A stretch of DNA of 47,345 nt from VAXT01 sp038040395 (GTDB lineage: Bacteria > Actinomycetota > Thermoleophilia > Gaiellales > Gaiellaceae): NCBI GenBank assembly GCA_038040395.1, contig JBBPIJ010000017.1, positions 1 through 47,345 of the forward strand. Reading direction: 5' to 3'. Shown piece by piece: positions 17,629-25,501 of the stretch. A model generated the notes under the pieces. The model ran no database searches, had not been told where the DNA came from, and saw nothing but the letters and a program-made list of their open reading frames with translations. How positions within the stretch are numbered: position 1 is the stretch's first letter; each line of letters opens with the position of its first letter. Both the position numbers and the translations under genes were made by a program.

Positions 17629-17672
17629 GGCGCGCGCGAGCGTGCTAAGGGCCGAGCCAGGCTCGTAACGAT

Positions 17673-18041
17673 TCAGCGCTCCGCGCGCGCGAGCGCTGCG
17701 AGCAGCGTGTTGGCGCTCGAGACCAACACGGCCTTCGCGGCGCCCCGGGCCGGAAGCTGCCCGGTCACGCCGGCGATCGCAGCGGCAATGGTGTCGGCGG
17801 CGTGCACGAAGGGGGCGACCCGCACGGCACGTCCGCGCGCCCCGTCGTCAGGCCCTAGGAGCTGGGCGCCGATGAGGACGGTGCGGACCCCGAAGAGCCG
17901 GAGCGAATAGGCCGCTGCCCGGTCGTTTGGTGGATCGAGGCCCAGGCCGCGGGCAAAGGCGCCGGGAGCGACAAGCGCCACGGTCCCGTTCGCGAGCCTG
18001 ACGCACCCGAGGGCGATTCGCGCGTAATCGCCGGCCTTCAT
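17673..18041 (-). CDS. small integral membrane protein
   Basis: A 122-residue protein with several hydrophobic helices (about residues 15-30, 45-64, 75-93 and 98-115). The pattern is RIALGCVRLANGTVALVAPGAF followed by SLRLFGVRTVLIGAQLL, which resembles small uncharacterised membrane proteins of actinobacteria (DUF4267-like by eye). It is transcribed away from the NDH-2-like gene, whose start is 29 bp from its own, so the two share a promoter region. No function is assigned. Confidence 0.65.
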   Translation of the reverse strand: MKAGDYARIALGCVRLANGTVALVAPGAFARGLGLDPPNDRAAAYSLRLFGVRTVLIGAQLLGPDDGARGRAVRVAPFVHAADTIAAAIAGVTGQLPARGAAKAVLVSSANTLLAALARAER

Positions 18042-18070
18042 CGTGCCGCCCTCGCACTAAGCTCTCGTCG

Positions 18071-19732
18071 ATGGCGAGTCCTCCGCATGTGCTCATCCTA
18101 GGCGGCGGCTTCGTGGCCAAGTCGGTCGCGACGACTCTGGGGAAGCCGATCAAGCGCGGCGAGCTGACGGCGACGGTCGTCGATCGCGACAACTTCCTCA
18201 CCTTTCACGGGCTGATCGGCGAGATGGTCACGGGCCGCATCGCTCCGGGCAACATCCTCAGCCCCGCCCGCCGCAGCTTCGCGCCCGCACACGTCCACGT
18301 GGGCGAGATCGAGTCGATCGACATCGAGGCGAAGCGGGTCGTGACGAGCCGGCGTCTCGACGGAGCGCGTTTCGAGCTCGAGTACGACCACCTCGTCGTC
18401 GGGATCGGGAGCAGCGAGAACCTCGAGCTCTACCCAGGTCTTGCCGAGCACGCGTTTCGGCTCAAGAGCTTCGAGGACAGCTTCCGCTTGAAGAACCACA
18501 TCGTCGAGATGTTCGAACTCGCCGACATCGAGCACGATGCCGAGGAGCGACGCCGGCTGCTCACGTTCTTCGTCGCGGGCGGCGGTTTCTCCGGCACGGA
18601 GCTGGCAGGAGAGCTCGCAGACTTCGTCGCCCGGATGACCAAGCGAGAGTACCCGCGAATCGCCCGGGAGGATTGCCGAGTCGTCATCGTGCATCCCGGG
18701 AAGACGCTTCTGCCGGAGCTCTATGGATCGCAGAGCACAGAGCGCCCGGGGAAGAGCTTCCCAAAGCTCGTCGACTACGCGATGAGGCACGCGCGCAAGC
18801 TCGGCGTCGAGCTGATGCTCGAGACGAAAGTCGTCGGCGCGACGCCGAACGAGGTCTATCTCTCGAACGGCGAGCACATCCCGACCCGGACGATCGTCAG
18901 CTCGGTCGGCTCGAAGCCGTCGCCGCTCCTGGACGAGATTCCCGGCCCGCGCGACGAGCGCGGCCGTCTGGAGACGGACGAGTTTCTACGCGTCGACGGA
19001 CGGACCGACCTCTGGGCCGGCGGAGACTGCGGCGCAGTCCCGCACCCACACGGCGGCACCTGCCCACCGGTTGCGATGTTTGCGAAGAAGCACGGCGAGC
19101 ACATCGGGCGCAACATCCTCCGGACGCTGGCCGGGCGGCCGCTAAGGCCCTTCCGTTCGACGATCGTGGGACAGGCCGTTTCGCTCGGTGGGCGGACGGC
19201 GGTCGCTGACATGAAGGGGCTTCCGCTGAAGGGATTACCGGCCTGGCTCGGCTGGCGATCGGTCCTCTGGAGAGTCGTTCCCTCCGCGGACCGCCGGCTC
19301 CGGTTGCTCGCAGACTGGGCGATCTGGCCGATCGTCGGTCGGGACATCATTCAGATGGGGCCCTCCGAGGCGGCTGTCTACGACGTGCGGCACCACGTCT
19401 ATCAGGCCGGCGAGACGATTGCGGAGAGCGCGCGGCCCGTCCGCTTCGTGCACGTGATCGTCGAGGGCGACGTCGAGCTCGTCCGCAGCCGGGACGGATC
19501 CGATGAGGTGCTGGAGTCGATCGGGCCCGGCGATCACTTCGGCCGGAAGCTGCTCGAGTTCAAGCAGGCGGACGCAGCCCGCGCGAAGTCGCTCGTGCGC
19601 ACGCTCGCCCTGCGCGAGGAGCAGGCGAACCAACTACAGGACGTGTTTCTTTCGACCGGCCGGATCGTCGCGAGGACTGAGCTGCTCCCGACGATCGACG
19701 TCGAGGCGCTGAAGCAGTCCCGAGGTGAGTGA
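18071..19732 (+). CDS. type II NADH dehydrogenase-like flavoprotein with C-terminal cNMP domain
   Basis: A 553-residue protein. The N-terminal two-dinucleotide-binding flavoprotein (1-400) has the FAD motif LILGGGFVAKSVA, the NAD(P) motif FVAGGGFSGTELAGELADF and the second FAD motif LWAGGDCGAVP, the layout of NDH-2 enzymes. An amphipathic segment (about 380-425, with LPAWLGWRSVLWRVV and DWAIWPIV) may sit on the membrane. Residues about 430-525 (HVYQAGETIAE, HVIVEGDVELV, GPGDHFGRKLL) form a cyclic-nucleotide-binding-type barrel, an unusual fusion. It would pass electrons from NADH to quinone, possibly tuned by a nucleotide. Confidence 0.85.
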   Translation: MASPPHVLILGGGFVAKSVATTLGKPIKRGELTATVVDRDNFLTFHGLIGEMVTGRIAPGNILSPARRSFAPAHVHVGEIESIDIEAKRVVTSRRLDGARFELEYDHLVVGIGSSENLELYPGLAEHAFRLKSFEDSFRLKNHIVEMFELADIEHDAEERRRLLTFFVAGGGFSGTELAGELADFVARMTKREYPRIAREDCRVVIVHPGKTLLPELYGSQSTERPGKSFPKLVDYAMRHARKLGVELMLETKVVGATPNEVYLSNGEHIPTRTIVSSVGSKPSPLLDEIPGPRDERGRLETDEFLRVDGRTDLWAGGDCGAVPHPHGGTCPPVAMFAKKHGEHIGRNILRTLAGRPLRPFRSTIVGQAVSLGGRTAVADMKGLPLKGLPAWLGWRSVLWRVVPSADRRLRLLADWAIWPIVGRDIIQMGPSEAAVYDVRHHVYQAGETIAESARPVRFVHVIVEGDVELVRSRDGSDEVLESIGPGDHFGRKLLEFKQADAARAKSLVRTLALREEQANQLQDVFLSTGRIVARTELLPTIDVEALKQSRGE

Positions 19733-19757
19733 GGCGTGTCTAACTAGGCGAAGGCGT

Positions 19758-20483
19758 TCAACCTCGGACCCAGCAGTCCGCCCACCACTGGGCGTGCGGC
19801 ATTCCGGACTCGAGACTGAGCGCGAGGAAGGCGTCGACGTCGAAATCGGTGCGGCGTAGGTCCAGGCTCAGCCGGCCGTCGTTCCCGCTTAGGATTCCGT
19901 ACTCGGCCCACGGGGAGATGCGGACCGGCCGCGGCCACCACTCGCGGAACGGAAGGCCGACGCTGCCCGGATTGACGATCACCGCCTCGTCGAAGCGGCG
20001 GATCATCTGCAGATGGGTATGCCCGCCGACCAGGACGGGCATCTCGAAACCGTCGAACATCGCCCGCAGCTCCTCGTCGGGCGTCGTCGAGAAGATCCAG
20101 TCGTCGTAGGAGTGGGGCGAGCCGTGGAAGAAGACAGCGTCCCTGCCGTCGAGCTCGAGCTCGAACGTCGGCACGAAGCTCTGCATGAACTCGCGATCGG
20201 CGGGGGAGAGGAACTTCGCCCACCACTCGCCGATCTCGACGAGTTTCTTCCCGACTTCGTCCTTCGGCGCCGGCATGTCGCCGAGGAAGGCCGCGTCCCA
20301 GTTCCCCATCACGACCGGACATCCGAGCTCGCGGATCCGGGCGAGTGTCTCCCCGGGTTGCGGCCCGACGGCGACGTCGCCCAGGCAGACGATCTGATCG
20401 ACCCCCTCGCGCTCGAGCTCGTTCAGGACAGCGTCGAGCGCGATCCTGTTTCCGTGGACGTCCGAGATCAGTCCGACGCGCAC
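19758..20483 (-). CDS. calcineurin-like metallophosphoesterase (YfcE/MJ0936 type)
   Basis: A 241-residue enzyme with every metal ligand motif of the family: SDVHGN (residues 7-12), CLGDVAVGP, MGNWD, FFHGSP, GGHTH and NPGSVGLP. It should hydrolyse phosphodiesters or phosphomonoesters with two metal ions. Members of this group act on phosphodiesters including cyclic nucleotides, so a link to the cyclase at 8407 is possible but unproven. It lies 72 bp downstream of the DyP gene on the same strand and may be co-transcribed. Confidence 0.88.
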   Translation of the reverse strand: MRVGLISDVHGNRIALDAVLNELEREGVDQIVCLGDVAVGPQPGETLARIRELGCPVVMGNWDAAFLGDMPAPKDEVGKKLVEIGEWWAKFLSPADREFMQSFVPTFELELDGRDAVFFHGSPHSYDDWIFSTTPDEELRAMFDGFEMPVLVGGHTHLQMIRRFDEAVIVNPGSVGLPFREWWPRPVRISPWAEYGILSGNDGRLSLDLRRTDFDVDAFLALSLESGMPHAQWWADCWVRG

Positions 20484-20555
20484 CTAATCGCTCCTCATAC
20501 CTCTATTTCGCTCAGGTCGAACGTTCCTCCGCAAGCACGGACCTCCATAGGCCTC

Positions 20556-21932
20556 CTAGGCGGGGATCCCGGCTGCGATTGCGCGCAGCGCGGTGATGCC
20601 CGGTTGGAAAAGGTACTCACCGCCCCTGACGCGGACGAAGGCGGGCTGCGGGGAGAGGAAGCGCGGGGGATCGCCCTGAATCGTCAGCTTCCCGGCCGGG
20701 TCCTCGCCGCCGATCAGGAAGTCTTTGTCGGCCCCGAGCCCGAACACGTTGCCGTCATTGATCCAGATTGCCTGGACGGTTTCGAACTGCCGCTCGATGC
20801 TCGCGACGAAGCACGTGAAGACGAGCCCGCGGTCGATGCCGTCGTCGACGCCCGGATCGGCGGGGGGCGGGCCGTACGAGACCCCGCGCCGGATCATGCG
20901 ATGCCGCAACGATAGGGCTCCGTGCCAGCCGAGGGCGTCTCGTGGGTTTGCCCGTCGAATGTGCGCGCCGATTGGGCACCGCAGCCCTTCGGGGTCGGTC
21001 CCGTACCGGAAGTCGTTCACACGGTCTGGATCGGCCGCAAGCTCCGGGTCGGGACGATCGGGCGAGAGGACGAGCGGCGTGCCGTCACGCCAGCGGCCCA
21101 TGATCTTGGCGGCCACGAGTTCCTCGTCGCCGCCGGTGAGCCGCGCGGCCTCGCGTATGGAGCTCGTGAACCGCGCGACGTCCATGAAGAACTTGCGGTA
21201 CACCATGAACGTGCCGTTGCGACCGAGTGGTTCCTCCGGTGCGTCCGGCAACTCGTTGTCCTCGTCCTCGTAGCCGAGGACGAACTCACCGGGTTTCAGG
21301 GCTCGCCACGCGTCTCGGCGCTCGGGGACTCCCTCCCCACGATGTCTCGGGACGCGGGTGCCGAGAACCCCCACGGCACCGGCTCCCTCCACGTAGCCGA
21401 AGTGGTTGCGGCCGGAGGGCAGGAAAGCCGACGCCTGCTCGTTCACGACCTCGCCGACTCCTTCGACGCTGCGGCGCAGGTGGTCGATCTCACGCTCGTG
21501 TGGCTCGCGCTTCTGCGCGTCGATGCGAAGCAGCACATGCGCCTCGCCGGTGCCGAGCCCTTCCTCCCAGTCCTCGGGGCTGTTCGGCCCGACGTCTCCG
21601 AGGATCGCGGCTCGCGCCGCCATGCCGTCGCGGAAGTCGTCTGGAAAGCTCGCGAGCAACCGGTCGGGGACCCCGAGTGCCACCAGCCCCTCGTACGTCA
21701 GCCTGATATTGAGCGTCATCATGGGCTTGCCCTCTTCCCACGGCTCAGCGCTCGTCACGGCAGCGGTGCGCTCCGCCAGCCACCGGCGCCCGGCATCGGC
21801 ATCATCGATTCGGACGAAGAGGAAGGCGACGTGCTCGAAACCGTTGGGGCGAAGGACGTTCCCCTGAATATCTCCGAGCTCGAGCTGAGGCTCGGCGTCG
21901 GTTCGGCGCGGCCGTGCAAAGGAGATCCCCAT
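20556..21932 (-). CDS. DyP-type haem peroxidase
   Basis: A 458-residue dye-decolourising peroxidase with the two ferredoxin-like halves (DIQGNVLRPNGFEHVAFLFV at 21-40 and a second half from about 235). The proximal haem His324 is in CPIGAHIRRANP, and the distal Arg is in the HRMIRRG segment (about 344-350). The signature GxxDG is changed to GYVEG (179-183), putting Glu182 in place of the distal Asp. There is no Tat signal, so it is probably cytosolic or encapsulated. It is divergent from the tandem paired genes starting at 22039. Confidence 0.9.
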   Translation of the reverse strand: MGISFARPRRTDAEPQLELGDIQGNVLRPNGFEHVAFLFVRIDDADAGRRWLAERTAAVTSAEPWEEGKPMMTLNIRLTYEGLVALGVPDRLLASFPDDFRDGMAARAAILGDVGPNSPEDWEEGLGTGEAHVLLRIDAQKREPHEREIDHLRRSVEGVGEVVNEQASAFLPSGRNHFGYVEGAGAVGVLGTRVPRHRGEGVPERRDAWRALKPGEFVLGYEDEDNELPDAPEEPLGRNGTFMVYRKFFMDVARFTSSIREAARLTGGDEELVAAKIMGRWRDGTPLVLSPDRPDPELAADPDRVNDFRYGTDPEGLRCPIGAHIRRANPRDALGWHGALSLRHRMIRRGVSYGPPPADPGVDDGIDRGLVFTCFVASIERQFETVQAIWINDGNVFGLGADKDFLIGGEDPAGKLTIQGDPPRFLSPQPAFVRVRGGEYLFQPGITALRAIAAGIPA

Positions 21933-22038
21933 TCAGCCACTGAACGTAACAACGCCCAGGAAGGCGGTCAAACCATCGACGCAAGCCGCCAGCGCGCGGA
22001 TCTTGACCCATCCGAGAGGCTCCTCTAGCCTGACCGCG

Positions 22039-22647
22039 ATGGGACTTGGGGTGAGTGAACGCGGTGCGATGGTCGCCCAGACCGGGCTCCGCAACCAGTG
22101 CGGACGCGCCGTCGCGATGACGGTGGCGAACCCGATCAGGCCGGGCCGGAGCGTGATGCTGCGCTTCAACTTCTGGCTTAGCCGGCGGGTTCCGGCGCTC
22201 GCCGCGCGGTTGAGGAAACTGTCCTTCATCCACTTCGCGCGCTGGACGATCGTCAACGAGTTCCCGTACAACGGCGCGCCGCAGGAAAGGGAAACCCTCA
22301 AGTACAAGTACCTCTTCTTCATCAGCAACTACAACGGCTACTTCATGCAGTACATAGACGCCTTCTGTCACGTCGTACGATTCCAGATGGACTGGATCTG
22401 GGGCAACACCTACTTCTGGACAAAGGGGGCTCCGGCAGGCGCGACGAAGCGCACGACCCGGCGCCTCGAGTTCGTTGCGAGCCATTACTACGGGGCCTAT
22501 CCGGAGGCATCGGCGACGATGATCCTGTCGGCGCTCGCGCTAAAGCCTCGATTCGACGCTTTTCACGCCAGTGTCGATGGGGGCAGCGCCGAAGACTTTC
22601 ACCGGGCCTATCAACGCTTCGTCACCGACGTGCAGAAATACCTATGA
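22039..22647 (+). CDS. unknown protein 1 of a tandem pair (HFAR...NYNG type)
   Basis: A 202-residue protein starting at ATG 22039 (ATG 22069 is an alternative). It can be aligned by eye with its downstream neighbour. AMTVANPIRPGR (N-terminal strand and turn) precedes FIHFARWTIV, TLKYKYLFFISNYNG, YIDAF and WIWGN, and the C-terminal AYPEAS block. The repeated strand-helix layout suggests one or two ferredoxin-like domains as in DyP or EthD proteins. Similar HFARW...SNYDG segments occur near haem enzymes, from memory only. Function is unknown; it sits divergently next to DyP. Confidence 0.75.
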   Translation: MGLGVSERGAMVAQTGLRNQCGRAVAMTVANPIRPGRSVMLRFNFWLSRRVPALAARLRKLSFIHFARWTIVNEFPYNGAPQERETLKYKYLFFISNYNGYFMQYIDAFCHVVRFQMDWIWGNTYFWTKGAPAGATKRTTRRLEFVASHYYGAYPEASATMILSALALKPRFDAFHASVDGGSAEDFHRAYQRFVTDVQKYL

Positions 22648-22672
22648 ACGGCGCCGGGGCACCGCTGGAACA

Positions 22673-23215
22673 ATGCCGAACGGCGTAGGTCAGGCATACG
22701 CATTCATGACGCTGACGGCGATCGCCTCAGGACGCTCCGCGCCGCTACGCACCTATCTCGAGTCCCTACCGGTTGGAAGCGACAGCCCGTTCGCACGGCT
22801 CGAGCAGACGCATTTCGCACGCTGCGTGCTCATTCCTCAGCTCATCGACCTAGGCCCGCCTCCGGAGGAGGCCGACACACTGAAGAACGAGTACCTGCTG
22901 TTCTCTGCCGACTTCGACGGACCGCTCCTTCGTTTCTTGGATGCGTTGTGTGACGCGATGCCGGTTGAGACCGACGCCATCTGGGGACACTGCGTTGGGT
23001 ATCCAGGCATCGCCGATCCGGCAGAGTTCGCCCGATACATGCGCCACAATCAGATCGACACGACCTTTCCTTTCGCCGCTTACCCCGACGCGAGTGTCGC
23101 CGAAGTGCGCGAAGCGCTGCAACTGAGGAGCCAACTCATCGATTTCGCGATTCGGGCGCAGGCAATGGATCCGGCGAGACTCCGGGAGACGTACCGACAG
23201 GAATTCGCGTCCTGA
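22673..23215 (+). CDS. unknown protein 2 of a tandem pair (HFAR...DFDG type)
   Basis: A 180-residue protein, ATG 22673, 25 bp after its paralogue. The shared blocks are AFMTLTAIASGR, THFARCVLIPQ, TLKNEYLLFSADFDG, RFLDALC, DAIWGHCVGYPG and AAYPDAS. It has lost the aromatic residues that are rich in the first copy (YFMQYIDAFCH becomes LLRFLDALCD). The differences suggest an early duplication and division of roles, for example a heterodimer. An acyltransferase gene starts 8 bp downstream, so these three genes form an operon. No function is assigned. Confidence 0.75.
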   Translation: MPNGVGQAYAFMTLTAIASGRSAPLRTYLESLPVGSDSPFARLEQTHFARCVLIPQLIDLGPPPEEADTLKNEYLLFSADFDGPLLRFLDALCDAMPVETDAIWGHCVGYPGIADPAEFARYMRHNQIDTTFPFAAYPDASVAEVREALQLRSQLIDFAIRAQAMDPARLRETYRQEFAS

Positions 23216-23223
23216 CGCGAACG

Positions 23224-23877
23224 ATGGCGCAGTCGGCGGCTCCCACATCCCTCGAGATGGATCGCTGGCAGCGCGTGATGGGACTGCTGCTGTGGGCGCC
23301 GATGAAGCTCGCGTACCGCCTGCGGGCTGAGGGAATGGAGAACCTACCGTCCGGCGGACACGTGCTCGCCTCCAATCACCTGTCCAATTTCGACCCCTGG
23401 ATCGTGGCCTACCCGCTCTGGCCCAAGCGCCGGATCAGATCGATGGCGAAAGCCGAGCTCTTCAACCCGCTGCTGAGGGGGATTCTGAAAGCCTCCGGTG
23501 CATTCCCGATCCATCGCGACCGACCCGATGCGGAGGCCTTCAAGACCGCGATCGAGATCGTCCAGTCGGGCGAGGCGCTTCTCATCTTCCCCGAGGGTGT
23601 GCGGCGCAACAAAGGACGGTGGAAGCGCAGGAGGCGGAAGCCCCGTCCGCACAGCGGGGCGGCCCGCATCGCGCTTGCGGCGAAGGTCCCCTTGGTACCC
23701 GTGGCGATCATCGGCACCGACCGACTCACTCGGCTCGGTCCGGTCAGGATGTCGGTCGGGCCCCCGATCCCCACCGACGATCTCGAGGGCCGGAGTCAGC
23801 GCGAGGCCGCGAAACTTGCGACGGAGCGGCTCATGGAGGAAATCGGCCGCCTCGAGACCGGACTCCGAGAGCGGTAG
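23224..23877 (+). CDS. PlsC-type 1-acylglycerol-3-phosphate acyltransferase
   Basis: A 217-residue LPLAT-family enzyme that transfers an acyl chain to lysophosphatidic acid or a related acceptor. The catalytic HX4D motif is in SNHLSNFDPW (about 50-59), block II AFPIHRDRPDAEA is at about 94-106, and block III is IFPEGVRRNKG (about 121-131). Block IV reads PLVPVAI. The N-terminal stretch RVMGLLLWAPMKLAY may lie in the membrane. It begins 8 bp after the paired proteins and ends 10 bp from the convergent desaturase gene. Confidence 0.9.
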   Translation: MAQSAAPTSLEMDRWQRVMGLLLWAPMKLAYRLRAEGMENLPSGGHVLASNHLSNFDPWIVAYPLWPKRRIRSMAKAELFNPLLRGILKASGAFPIHRDRPDAEAFKTAIEIVQSGEALLIFPEGVRRNKGRWKRRRRKPRPHSGAARIALAAKVPLVPVAIIGTDRLTRLGPVRMSVGPPIPTDDLEGRSQREAAKLATERLMEEIGRLETGLRER

Positions 23878-23886
23878 TCGAGCTTT

Positions 23887-24876
23887 CTAGCCGGTCGTTT
23901 GCGACGCGGACTCGCGTGCCCTGCGCGCCGCGCGCTGAGCCTCGTCCGGATACTTCACTCCCCAGACGAGCCCGAGCCGCCCGAAAGCGCGAATCGTCAG
24001 CCCGCCCAGGTCGAACTGGCGCCGGTCGAGGCCGAAGATGGCAGAGCTCGGGAACGCGTGGTGGTTGTGGTGCCAGGCCTCGCCGAAGCTGGGTATTGCG
24101 AGCAGCCAGTTGTTTCGGCTCTGGTCGCGCACTCGGTACGGCCGCGTTCCGAACATGTGGCAGATGGAGTTGATGCTCCACGTGATGTGGTGGCCGAGGA
24201 AGATGCGAATGAGCCCGCCCCAGACGAGCGTTTCGAAACCAGCAGCCGCGGTGCCGCCGACCGCGTACCCGATGGCGAACGGAATGCCGAACGTCAAGAT
24301 GACCCAGACGAGGTAGAGCCGATCGACCATTCGGATGACCGGATCGGCGTCGAGGTCGCGCCGGAACCGCTGTTCCGCCTCCGCAATCCCCTTCGTGGTG
24401 AAGAACCAGCCCATGTGCGCGTGCCAGGCCCCCCGGATCCGCTCGATCACGCCTTCGCCACGACCGACATGCGGCGAGTGCGGGTCGCCCTCCACGTCCG
24501 CATATGCGTGGTGCTTGCGATGCTCGCAGGCCCAGCCGATCACGCCGCCTTCGAGGGCGAGGCTCCCGAGGATCGCAAGCACGGCGCGCATCGGGGCGGA
24601 TGTCTCGAAACTCCGGTGCGTGAAGAAGCGGTGATAACCGACGCTGATCCCAACCCCTGTCGCGGCGTAGAAGGCCACGAGCACGATCACGTCGACGGGT
24701 TGAGCCGCGACACCCCAGAGCAGGCCGAGCGCGGAGAGAACGCCGAGCGGTGGCACGAGGACGGCGATCGCTGTGATCACCCGCTTCAGGTTCCGCAGGC
24801 GGATGGGTGGGACGACTTCGGGAATCGAAGGCCCGAACTCGTACTCGGTCCGGACGTTCGTGGGGGTCACTACCAC
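23887..24876 (-). CDS. acyl-CoA/acyl-lipid delta-9-type fatty acid desaturase
   Basis: A 329-residue membrane diiron desaturase. The three His boxes are HRFFTH, EHRKHH and HNHH (in EAWHHNHHAFPSSA). Four hydrophobic segments are seen, at about residues 33-55, 62-72, 90-112 and 185-215. Such enzymes introduce a cis double bond, usually at C9 of a saturated acyl chain, using O2. GTG/ATG options near the 5' end leave the exact start open. The gene converges with plsC, so desaturation and acyl transfer are encoded side by side. Confidence 0.92.
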   Translation of the reverse strand: MVVTPTNVRTEYEFGPSIPEVVPPIRLRNLKRVITAIAVLVPPLGVLSALGLLWGVAAQPVDVIVLVAFYAATGVGISVGYHRFFTHRSFETSAPMRAVLAILGSLALEGGVIGWACEHRKHHAYADVEGDPHSPHVGRGEGVIERIRGAWHAHMGWFFTTKGIAEAEQRFRRDLDADPVIRMVDRLYLVWVILTFGIPFAIGYAVGGTAAAGFETLVWGGLIRIFLGHHITWSINSICHMFGTRPYRVRDQSRNNWLLAIPSFGEAWHHNHHAFPSSAIFGLDRRQFDLGGLTIRAFGRLGLVWGVKYPDEAQRAARRARESASQTTG

Positions 24877-24961
24877 GCCTGCATCCTAGCCAGCCGTTCC
24901 GCTGGACTCACGCGGGGCCTCTTGGCCCGGAGGGAGCGGAAGCCGGTCAGGGACGCAAGAG

Positions 24962-25032
24962 AGGCGCCGACCAGAATCGAACTGGTGTGCGAGGCTTTGC
25001 AGGCCTCTGCCTAACCACTCGGCCACGGCGCC
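24962..25032 (-). tRNA. tRNA-Cys (GCA)
   Basis: The 71-nt minus-strand cloverleaf has acceptor GGCGCCG with CGGCGCC, D-arm GGCCGAGTGGTTAGGC, anticodon loop CTGCAAA (anticodon GCA) and T-arm CCAGTTCGATTCTGG. The discriminator base is T, typical of tRNA-Cys. No CCA is encoded. Confidence 0.95.
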
Positions 25033-25131
25033 CGAAGGTCGAATGGTATCCGGGGTTCCGGGGTACTCGATCGCGCGACCGCTCCTGCTCCTGCGGCCCG
25101 CTCACGGCCTCGCGCCGCCGGTGAAACTGGG

Positions 25132-25407
25132 CTATTGCCGGGTCTGGTTTGCTTCGAGCGCCGTTGGACAGCGCCAGATGTCTCGGTCCGCTGCGTGGCT
25201 TGCTCTCGCGCACGAGCCGCGGGACAGGCCCGGCGTTCCCGTGAGCTTTCCTGAACGGCACTCGTGCCAGAAGCCTGTCTGGCCGACCGGCGTAGCGATC
25301 TGCGTGCAGTAGCCGGTCAGGTGCGCGTTCTGCAGGACTTGCTTTTGCTGCGCGACGCCGAGTGCCGTGGCGATGACTGCGGCGAAGATTGCGAAGCGAA
25401 GGAGCAT
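25132..25407 (-). CDS. small secreted or anchored four-cysteine protein
   Basis: A 91-residue candidate starting at ATG 25407. An N-terminal hydrophobic stretch (LLRFAIFAAVIATALGVA) serves as signal peptide or anchor, followed by about 70 residues with four cysteines in GYC, WHEC, GSC and WRC contexts, consistent with two disulfides in an extracytoplasmic domain. TAGGAG lies about 13 bases upstream, a rather long spacing. No family is named with confidence. The surrounding 25040-25131 region holds nothing else visible. Confidence 0.5.
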   Translation of the reverse strand: MLLRFAIFAAVIATALGVAQQKQVLQNAHLTGYCTQIATPVGQTGFWHECRSGKLTGTPGLSRGSCARASHAADRDIWRCPTALEANQTRQ

Positions 25408-25501
25408 GCACTTTGTATCGGCTCCTACGAGCTCTTTCCGTAGCCATTTGCAGGTCTTTGGCTTGGATAGAGGACCTGCAGAGGCTGTTCGCGATTTCGG
25501 G

